Source: an uncultured Bacillota bacterium
GTDB taxonomy: Bacteria > Bacillota_I > Bacilli_A > Erysipelotrichales > Erysipelotrichaceae
Reading direction: 5' to 3'
NCBI GenBank assembly: GCA_900321955.1
Contig: ONXX01000029.1
Coordinates: 1-11,089, forward strand
DNA length: 11,089 nt
How positions within the stretch are numbered: the stretch's first letter is position 1; the number at the start of each line of letters is the position of its first letter. The notes under the pieces are model-generated. The model saw nothing but the letters and a program-made list of their open reading frames with translations. It ran no database searches and was not told where the DNA came from. Shown here one piece after another: positions 6,374 through 11,089 of the stretch. A program made the translations under genes and the position numbers.

Positions 6374-6401
6374 AAAAGATCCATATCCTTCGATATGGAT
6401 C
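6374..6401 (-). terminator. Intrinsic terminator of the sugar ABC ATPase gene
   Basis: On the minus strand a perfect 10-bp stem GATCCATATC / GATATGGATC with loop GAAG is followed by TTTTCTT. It lies 15 bases after the ATPase stop and directly before the ribosome site of the esterase gene (CTTAAGGAG). Confidence 0.9.
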
Positions 6402-6415
6402 CTTGTGTTCTTGTT

Positions 6416-7612
6416 TTAGATCAGATTCTTTTCTGTCTTCGCATCAAAGATGTGGATCAGATTCGGATTGAAATCGAAGGTGAAGTCCTTGCCTAAGGAA
6501 ACCGTATCGAGATCCAGGTTGGCGGTCGGAATGACGGCAACGATGTCATCACCGTTCAGATTGATGTGAAGGTGAACCTCGGAACCCATCATTTCGGAAA
6601 CTTCGATCTTGCCGGTAAAGCCTTCCTTGCTCATCTCGACATGAACCGGACGAACACCGACGATCGTTTCGATCTCCGGCTGGTCTTTTTCCTTGAGGGC
6701 AGCCTGATGCTTGTCGCTCAGCTTGATGTCCTTATTCTGGATGGTGATGTAGTAATCGCCGTTTTTCTTGGTGAGCGGAACATGATGGAAGAAGTTGATC
6801 TGCGGTGTGCCGATGAAGCCGGCAACGAAGACGTTCTCCGGATGATTGAAGACTTCCTGCGGCGTACCGACCTGCTGGATGAAACCATCGCGCATGACGA
6901 CGATACGATCGCCTAAAGTCATTGCCTCGACCTGGTCGTGGGTGACATAGACGAAGGTGGTATTGATCTTCTGACGCAGACGGATGATCTCCGAACGCAT
7001 CTGACCACGCAGTTTGGCATCCAGGTTGGATAACGGTTCATCCATCAGGATGACCTGCGGGGAACGAACGATGGCACGGCCGATCGCGACACGCTGTCTT
7101 TGACCACCGGATAATGCTTTTGGCAGACGGTCGAGGATCTCGGTGATCTCTAAAGTTCTGGCAGCTTCTCTGACTTTCTTGTCGATCTCATCTTTCGGCA
7201 GTTTTGCCAGTTTCAAAGAGAAGGCCATGTTGTCATAGACCGTCATGTGCGGATAAAGGGAATAGTTCTGGAAGACCATTGCGATGTTCCTGTCACGCGG
7301 TGCGATGACGTTGGACAGTTTATCACCGATCCACAGTTCACCGGATGTGATTTCTTCCAAACCGGCGATCATACGAAGCGTCGTGGACTTACCGCAGCCG
7401 GAAGGACCGACTAAGACGACAAATTCCTTATCCTTGATCTCGAGATTGAATTCCTGAACAGCGACCACGCCTTCATCGGTGATCTGCAGATTCGGACGAA
7501 AGCCTTCCTCTACCGGAGCTTCTTCCGCTTTCTTTTTCTTCTTCTTGGATTTTCTCTCTTCATCAGTGACAGGGTAGATCTTCTTGATGTTTTTCAAAAC
7601 AATACTGGACAT
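6416..7612 (-). CDS. msmK: Carbohydrate ABC importer ATPase, MsmK/UgpC/MalK type
   Basis: The ATP-hydrolysing subunit of CUT1 sugar ABC importers; one such ATPase often energises several importers. Counted from ATG 7612 it has 398 residues. It shows Walker A G-P-S-G-C-G-K-S-T (69-77), the Q-loop Gln115 in V-F-Q-N-Y, signature L-S-G-G-Q (167-171), Walker B I-L-M-D-E-P (188-193), the D-loop S-N-L-D, and the H-loop His225. From about 280 follows the C-terminal TOBE/regulatory domain with V-R-P-V-H. An insert of about 30 residues with K-S-K-K-K-K-K-K (21-28) separates the first strand from G-V-V-A-V-Q-E-F-N-L-E-I; such Lys-rich inserts occur in Firmicutes relatives. No permease or binding-protein gene is near. 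The start is uncertain: ATG 7612 fits the family N-terminus but has almost no ribosome site, whereas GTG 7720, in frame, has an excellent AAAGGAGG and would add 36 residues (see leader entry). Confidence 0.93.
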   Translation of the reverse strand: MSSIVLKNIKKIYPVTDEERKSKKKKKKAEEAPVEEGFRPNLQITDEGVVAVQEFNLEIKDKEFVVLVGPSGCGKSTTLRMIAGLEEITSGELWIGDKLSNVIAPRDRNIAMVFQNYSLYPHMTVYDNMAFSLKLAKLPKDEIDKKVREAARTLEITEILDRLPKALSGGQRQRVAIGRAIVRSPQVILMDEPLSNLDAKLRGQMRSEIIRLRQKINTTFVYVTHDQVEAMTLGDRIVVMRDGFIQQVGTPQEVFNHPENVFVAGFIGTPQINFFHHVPLTKKNGDYYITIQNKDIKLSDKHQAALKEKDQPEIETIVGVRPVHVEMSKEGFTGKIEVSEMMGSEVHLHINLNGDDIVAVIPTANLDLDTVSLGKDFTFDFNPNLIHIFDAKTEKNLI

Positions 7613-7624
7613 TGGATTTGCTCT

Positions 7625-7722
7625 GACAGTTCGGCCTTCGCCTTGCTGCCTCATCTGTGACCGACACAAAGGATCACAGACCTTTTCAGCATGTCTCCAC
7701 GATGCTGACCCGCGAGCCACGG
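7625..7722 (-). ncRNA. Candidate structured leader RNA (four hairpins) of the ABC ATPase gene
   Basis: On the minus strand four hairpins follow each other with gaps of 1, 5 and 3 bases. H1: CCGTG/CGCGG (7722-7718 with 7714-7710), 3-base loop. H2: a perfect 7-bp stem (7708-7702 with 7692-7686), 9-base loop. H3: 7 bp plus 2 bp across one bulged base (7680-7671 with 7662-7654), 8-base loop. H4: outer GGCAG/CTGTC (7650-7646 with 7629-7625), symmetric CAA/GAA internal loop, inner GGC/GCC with GAAG loop. A strong ribosome site (GGAGG, 7730-7726) lies immediately 5'. The last hairpin ends 12 bases before ATG 7612. The codons read through the region (CGG, AGG, CGA, GGG) look unlike the neighbouring genes. 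I recall that candidate leader RNAs named malK-I/II/III have been described upstream of this type of ATPase; whether this one matches them I cannot test. Confidence 0.45.
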
Positions 7723-7725
7723 TTT

Positions 7726-7733
7726 CCTCCTTT
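7726..7733 (-). promoter_or_regulatory. Strong ribosome binding site before the in-frame GTG at 7720
   Basis: AAAGGAGG is followed after 5 bases by GTG (7720-7718), which opens a frame running without a stop into the ABC ATPase. It either starts an N-terminally extended ATPase or drives translation through the leader region. Confidence 0.6.
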
Positions 7734-7741
7734 TCTTTACC

Positions 7742-7926
7742 GCTGTTAAAGTGGAGCGCAGTATTTCGACTATATTATTTCAAATCACAGGCCCTATTCC
7801 TTTTAAATAAGTATCTTCGTTTTTAAAAAAGATGCACAGAAGAGAAAATCAAAAATCAATGCATTTATTTTGATTCTCTTGCCTCAGGACCCTTTGTTAT
7901 GCTGAAGATGAAAAGAGGGCTTTTTT
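7742..7926. other. Divergent intergenic region with an imperfect dyad
   Basis: No gene seen. An imperfect inverted repeat GAGAAAATCAAAA (7842-7854) / TTTTGATTCTC (7868-7878) surrounds a perfect AATGCATT palindrome (7858-7865). The right arm overlaps a TTGATT (7870-7875) that could be a -35 box for the plus-strand hydrolase gene, with only poor -10 candidates near 7895-7902. On the minus strand TAATAT/TATAGT sequences near 7770-7780 could serve the ATPase leader, but without a clear -35 partner. The dyad could be an operator or a weak hairpin. Confidence 0.35.
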
Positions 7927-8787
7927 ATGCACGAAATAAAAACAGTCGATGTAAAAGGAGTAAAACTTGCCTATCGGGAATACGGAAGCGGCGATAAATA
8001 TCTGCTTTCAACCCAGAACTTTTTCTTTAAAGACAGCCACATGGCCTTGCTTGGCCAGCCACCCTATGACTACCATTGTTTCCTGGTCTACATGCGCGGC
8101 TATGGCGAGTCCGAACATATTTTCGATGACACCTTAAAAGATTATGCCAAGATCTGGGGCGAAGACCTCATCAACTTCGCCGAAGTCATGAAGATCCCTT
8201 CCTTCTATTACACAGGCATCTCTCATGGCAACTGGGCACCCTGGTACATCGCCTTCCATCGGCCGGAACTCATTAAGGCCTATGTCTGTGTGGATGGCAT
8301 CACCCAGTACCACGAACAAAGAGACCTGCCGGGTCCTTTGAAGAAGATGCGCGATGAAGCCGATGCCTTTGTCGGCAATAAGGAACTTCTTGCAAAGACC
8401 GCCTGGATCGAAACCTGGCCGACAAACAATCCGCAAAGACTGGCCAGACGCCAGGCCAACTACGAAGAACACCTCGACATTCTGATGCACCGCAAGAGAG
8501 AAGAATTTGCCTTGCCGATGCTGGGTGATATGACCGGCTGCAACGCCAAGTCACAAGAGGAATTATTACAACGTCTGCACGAGATCAACTTCCCGGTCAT
8601 GATCTGGGAAGGAGGGCTGGATCCCCTGGCGACACCAGAAGCAGCTCTGGAATGTGCCAAGGCCATACCGGGTGCTCAATATCTGATGTACCAGCATCTG
8701 GGTCACGGCGGTGCTGATGAAATGCCGGAGCTTTGTGCCAGAGACTGCGACCGCTTCTTCAAAGACGTGGAGGGACGCATCCTATGA
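7927..8787 (+). CDS. Alpha/beta hydrolase (GxSxG type)
   Basis: A 286-residue cytoplasmic alpha/beta hydrolase of the classical small-molecule type; its substrate is not evident. The N-terminus has the family opening K-G-V-K-L-A-Y-R-E-Y-G-S-G. The strand V-Y-M-R-G-Y-G-E-S (54-62) follows, matching the D-x-R-G-x-G-x-S motif with Tyr-Met in place of the usual Asp. The nucleophile elbow is G-I-S-H-G with Ser99, the acid Asp232 lies in W-E-G-G-L-D-P-L, and the histidine is His260 in L-G-H-G-G. A helical cap occupies about 130-215. An AAAAGAGGG ribosome site (7911-7919) precedes the ATG by 7 bases. The 3' end overlaps the next gene (ATGA at 8784-8787), so the two are translationally coupled and probably act in one pathway with carbohydrate esters. 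Confidence 0.88.
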   Translation: MHEIKTVDVKGVKLAYREYGSGDKYLLSTQNFFFKDSHMALLGQPPYDYHCFLVYMRGYGESEHIFDDTLKDYAKIWGEDLINFAEVMKIPSFYYTGISHGNWAPWYIAFHRPELIKAYVCVDGITQYHEQRDLPGPLKKMRDEADAFVGNKELLAKTAWIETWPTNNPQRLARRQANYEEHLDILMHRKREEFALPMLGDMTGCNAKSQEELLQRLHEINFPVMIWEGGLDPLATPEAALECAKAIPGAQYLMYQHLGHGGADEMPELCARDCDRFFKDVEGRIL

Positions 8788-9914
8788 AATTAAAAGTTGC
8801 TTCGATTTTTACCGAATACATGGTCTTGCAGCGAAACAAGCCGATCACCATCTGGGGCCGAAGTGCGAAAGATGATACGATCGAAGTAAAGCTGGCAGAC
8901 AAGCAGAAAACTACGATCGCTGAAGACGGTCAATGGTCCATTACCTTTGATCCGCTAGAAGCCTGTGACGAGATTTCTTTATCCGTCCATTCCTCCATCA
9001 CCGGAGAAAACATTTCTTTCAACCATATCGCTGTCGGCGATGTTTTCCTGGCGGGCGGCCAGTCCAATATGGAGTTTCTGATGAAGTACGATATCGACTT
9101 TGAAGAAACCGCCAAGACAGAAAACGATGCGCTGCTTCGCTGCTACACCGCGCCGCAATCGGCTTTCATCGGCGCCGAAGAGATCGACCCCTATGGCAAC
9201 AGCGGCTTCTGGCGGCGCTGGATCTTGAAGGAAGAGCGCCAATATTTCTCTGCCGTTGCCACCTATATGGGCATGAAGCTGAGAGAAAAGCTGAATATCC
9301 CGATCGGCATCATCTCCTGCAACTGGGGCGGCTCGCCGGCCTGCGCCTGGACGGCCAGGGAAGACCTTGAAAGTACCGCGGAATTAAAACCGATCCTTGA
9401 CTGGGAAGAAAAATTCTTAAAAGAAACCGACTGGTCAAGATACATTCCGGCTTCCGAAAAACGCATCATCCAGACTCCAGAAGAGATCGCCTTCAACGAC
9501 CGCTTCATGATGGGCGAGGACATGAGCGAATTCTTCAAAAACTTTGATCCGTCTGTCTTGCCGAAAGTCGACTTTGCCCCGTTCAATCTGGGACCGCGCT
9601 GCGTCGTGCGTCCAAGCGGCCTGTATGAAAACATGTTATGCAAGATCGCCCCTTATGGCATCAAGGCCTTTCTGTGGTACCAGGGCGAAGACGATGATGC
9701 CAGAGACTTTGTCGATTTCTACGATGTCTCCATGATCACCTTGATCAAAAGCTGGCGGAAACTCTGGAAGGAAGATCTGCCGTTCTATCAGATCGAACTG
9801 GCACCTTTCCGCGGCATCGGTCCGACAGCCGCCAAGCGCTATCCGGCCATGCGCCATCAACAGGCCAAGGCCGCAGCATCCTTAAACTTAGCAGCTATTT
9901 CATTCTTTAACTGA
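8784..9914 (+). CDS. Sialate/xylan O-acetylesterase-like protein (SASA family), cut off at the 3' end
   Basis: A carbohydrate esterase of the SGNH-hydrolase-related sialate O-acetylesterase family, expected to remove acetyl groups from sugars or polysaccharides. The first 80 residues form a beta domain (T-I-W-G-R and W-S-I-T-F strands). The nucleophile block G-D-V-F-L-A-G-G-Q-S-N-M-E-F has Ser94 in G-Q-S-N-M. Further family blocks are N-W-G-G-S-P-A (about 183-189), F-L-W-Y-Q-G-E-D-D-D-A (about 297-307), and P-F-Y-Q-I-E-L-A-P-F (about 332-341), then R-H-Q-Q-A-K-A-A-A-S-L. Relatives continue with a Cys/Asp-Gly strand and the D-x-x-H catalytic block, then about 100 more residues. Here the match stops at about 9881 and a short foreign tail (N-L-A-A-I-S-F-F-N) leads to TGA at 9912. 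The reading 376 residues is therefore artificial and lacks the catalytic His. ATG 8784 overlaps the preceding stop and is preferred over an in-frame ATG at 8733. Confidence 0.85.
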   Translation: MKLKVASIFTEYMVLQRNKPITIWGRSAKDDTIEVKLADKQKTTIAEDGQWSITFDPLEACDEISLSVHSSITGENISFNHIAVGDVFLAGGQSNMEFLMKYDIDFEETAKTENDALLRCYTAPQSAFIGAEEIDPYGNSGFWRRWILKEERQYFSAVATYMGMKLREKLNIPIGIISCNWGGSPACAWTAREDLESTAELKPILDWEEKFLKETDWSRYIPASEKRIIQTPEEIAFNDRFMMGEDMSEFFKNFDPSVLPKVDFAPFNLGPRCVVRPSGLYENMLCKIAPYGIKAFLWYQGEDDDARDFVDFYDVSMITLIKSWRKLWKEDLPFYQIELAPFRGIGPTAAKRYPAMRHQQAKAAASLNLAAISFFN

Positions 9915-9988
9915 TAAAATGAAAACTCCGGATCCAGGACTAGAATAATACCAGACTTAGTGCCCTTGATAGTAACTTTCTGATTCAA
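9857..9988 (-). pseudogene. minC: MinC N-terminal fragment (septum site-determining protein), truncated at the junction
   Basis: Read on the minus strand from TTG 9988, the first 37 codons give an N-terminus starting N-Q-K-V-T-I-K-G-T-K-S-G, then I-I-L-V-L-D, then F-x-x-L-K-N-E-I-A-A-K-F-K-D. This is the pattern of the MinC N-terminal domain of low-GC Firmicutes (V-x-I-K-G-T/N-K-x-G, D, K-F-K-x-A/S). MinC inhibits FtsZ ring assembly away from midcell. Beyond codon 37 the frame enters the esterase DNA and stops at 9857-9859, so the rest of the gene is missing. A GGTGA ribosome site lies 6 bases before the TTG, an in-frame TGA lies just upstream, and a perfect TATAAT is at 10035-10030. Only a short stretch supports this call, but its position opposite uvrB and its low GC agree with a real gene start cut by the junction. 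Confidence 0.65.
9870..9890. other. Junction between two unrelated DNA segments
   Basis: The plus-strand esterase and the minus-strand minC fragment both lose their family match in this interval. The string GCAGCATCCTTA (9873-9884) can be read as esterase sequence on one strand and MinC sequence on the other, so the exact joint is hidden in a short shared sequence. To the left the DNA is about 50% GC, to the right about 30%. Confidence 0.75.
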
Positions 9989-10029
9989 TATTGGTCACCC
10001 AACCTTTTTTCTAAAAATCATACCTTACA

Positions 10030-10035
10030 ATTATA
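10030..10035 (-). promoter_or_regulatory. Candidate -10 box of the minC promoter
   Basis: A perfect TATAAT on the minus strand, 41 bases before the TTG start at 9988. No convincing -35 box is visible in the AT-rich stretch upstream. Confidence 0.45.
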
Positions 10036-10088
10036 TGTCATTTTATTCCAAAATAAAACACAGAAAATACGCACAAATACAAACGATA

Positions 10089-10117
10089 TTGTGTATTAGA
10101 CTAACAAATGATAAAAT
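10089..10117 (+). promoter_or_regulatory. Candidate promoter of uvrB
   Basis: TTGTGT (10089-10094) and TAAAAT (10112-10117) are exactly 17 bases apart, and the -10 box has a TGn extension (TGATAAAAT). The leader would be about 35 bases. I see no LexA/SOS box of the CGAAC-N4-GTTCG type in this upstream region. Confidence 0.6.
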
Positions 10118-10160
10118 AATTTAGACAAATTGAGAGATACTATATTTGGAGGAATCGATA

Positions 10161-11089
10161 ATGGAAAATGTTTTTAAAATCAAATCAAATTATAAACCAA
10201 ATGGAGACCAACCAAAAGCAATAGATGAGCTTGTAAAAGGAATAAATTCAGGAAAAAAAGAACAAGTATTATTAGGAGCAACAGGAACTGGAAAAACATT
10301 TACAATTGCAAATGTTATTGAAAAAGTTAATAAGCCTACACTAGTATTAGCACATAATAAGACACTTGCAGGACAATTATATGGAGAATTAAAAGAACTT
10401 TTTCCAGATAATAAAGTAGAATATTTTGTTTCATATTATGATTACTATCAACCGGAAGCATATGTTCCCTCAACTGATACATATATTGAAAAGGATTCCT
10501 CAATTAATGATGAAATTGATGAACTTAGACATGCCGCAACATCTGCACTTATTAGTCGAAGAGATGTAATTGTTGTCGCATCAGTTTCATGCATATATGG
10601 TATTGGTGAAGTGGAAGAATATAAAAATAAAATGCTAACATTATCAACAGGTGAACATATTGATAGAAATAAGGTTTTAGAGAAACTAGTAGAAATGTTA
10701 TATGAAAGAAATGAATTGGATTTTAAAAGAGGAACATTTAGAGTTAAAGGAGATGTTCTTGAAATAATTCCAGCAAACCAAAATACTCAAGGATACAGAA
10801 TAGAATTTTTTGATGATGAAATAGATAGAATCTCCGAGATTGACTCATTAACTGGAAGGACAATCAATAATTTAAAAAATGTATCTATTTTTCCAGCAAG
10901 TCATTTCGTAGTCAGTGACGAAAAATTACAATCGGCAATTATAAGAATAAAAGAAGAATTAAAAGATAGACTAGAAGAATTAAAAAGAGAAAACAAGTTA
11001 TTAGCAGCCGAAAGACTTGAACAAAGAACTAATTATGATATTGAAATGCTAGAAGAAACAGGATTTTGCTCAGGTATTGAAAATTATTC
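10161..11089 (+). CDS. uvrB: UvrB, excinuclease ABC subunit B, N-terminal part (runs off the right edge)
   Basis: UvrB is the damage-verifying helicase-like core of nucleotide excision repair, working with UvrA and UvrC. The open frame of 309 complete codons has no stop and continues past the window. Visible: the N-terminal F-x-I-x-S-x-Y-x-P-x-G-D-Q-P-x-A-I block, Walker A G-A-T-G-T-G-K-T (about 38-45), the motif L-A-H-N-K-T-L-A, the beta-hairpin region [15 protein letters not shown] (about 90-104) with the Tyr cluster that inserts between DNA strands, [10 protein letters not shown], and V-A-S-V-S-C-I-Y-G. From about 150 follows the UvrA-interacting domain with [20 protein letters not shown] site precedes the ATG by 6 bases. 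The gene is strongly AT-biased in third positions (GAA, AAA, ATA, TTA), unlike everything before 9885, so it belongs to another genome. Confidence 0.97.
   Translation, partial: MENVFKIKSNYKPNGDQPKAIDELVKGINSGKKEQVLLGATGTGKTFTIANVIEKVNKPTLVLAHNKTLAGQLYGELKELFPDNKVEYFVSYYDYYQPEAYVPSTDTYIEKDSSINDEIDELRHAATSALISRRDVIVVASVSCIYGIGEVEEYKNKMLTLSTGEHIDRNKVLEKLVEMLYERNELDFKRGTFRVKGDVLEIIPANQNTQGYRIEFFDDEIDRISEIDSLTGRTINNLKNVSIFPASHFVVSDEKLQSAIIRIKEELKDRLEELKRENKLLAAERLEQRTNYDIEMLEETGFCSGIENY

Noticed and set aside
6566..6916. Plus-strand open frame of 116 codons
   Set aside because: Antisense to the ABC ATPase; Asp/Leu-rich translation is what the reverse of that coding sequence gives.
8134..8490. Minus-strand open frame of 118 codons
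   Set aside because: Antisense shadow of the alpha/beta hydrolase at 7927-8787.
9890..9960. Insertion sequence or integrative element end at the GC shift
   Set aside because: No terminal inverted repeat, target duplication, transposase or integrase is seen, and the right-hand genes are housekeeping genes of another genome.
1..11089. CRISPR array, tRNA, rRNA or tandem repeat
   Set aside because: Reading both strands I saw no spaced direct repeats, no cloverleaf with a T-loop GTTCGA, and no rRNA signature.

Overview
The window looks like two pieces of DNA from different bacteria joined at about 9873-9888. Bases 1 to about 9885 (GC near 50% by eye) carry Firmicutes-type genes: a C-terminal glycerophosphodiester phosphodiesterase, a trimeric purine nucleoside phosphorylase, a YitT protein, MscL, and an MsmK/UgpC-type sugar ABC ATPase with a lysine-rich insert. 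A moderately GC-rich Firmicute, possibly of the Erysipelotrichia, would fit, but that placement is inference. From about 9890 to the right edge the DNA is AT-rich (about 30% GC in the lines counted) and carries the start of minC on the minus strand and the first 309 codons of uvrB on the plus strand.

Layout. 1-1200: a probable two-gene operon (phosphodiesterase end, purine nucleoside phosphorylase) closed by a perfect 11-bp hairpin terminator. 1203-2604: yitT (minus) and mscL (plus), divergent, with overlapping candidate promoters. 2573-3608: a minus-strand SxxK serine hydrolase sharing a bidirectional terminator with mscL. 3729-3969: a very small lipoprotein gene with its own promoter and terminator. 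3995-5278: a peroxiredoxin-like protein and an unrecognised acidic protein, both minus. 5341-7722: minus-strand carboxylesterase-like alpha/beta hydrolase and sugar ABC ATPase, each followed by a clear terminator. 7742-7926: divergent intergenic region. 7927-9885: a second alpha/beta hydrolase overlapping by 4 bases (ATGA) with a sialate/xylan O-acetylesterase-like gene that is cut off at the junction. 9857-11089: the AT-rich minC/uvrB fragment.

The right half of the main segment suggests oligosaccharide use: a shared energising ATPase for carbohydrate ABC importers, plus three esterase/hydrolase genes, one of a carbohydrate-deacetylating family. No permease or binding protein is visible, so the ATPase probably serves importers encoded elsewhere.

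The two most notable observations are (1) the junction, where two unrelated genes facing each other are both cut at the same point, which is what a chimeric assembly or an illegitimate recombination would leave, and (2) a run of four adjacent hairpins in the about 110-nt leader of the ABC ATPase gene, beginning at a strong Shine-Dalgarno/GTG and ending just before the family-typical ATG. I found no CRISPR array, tRNA, rRNA, insertion sequence or phage gene.
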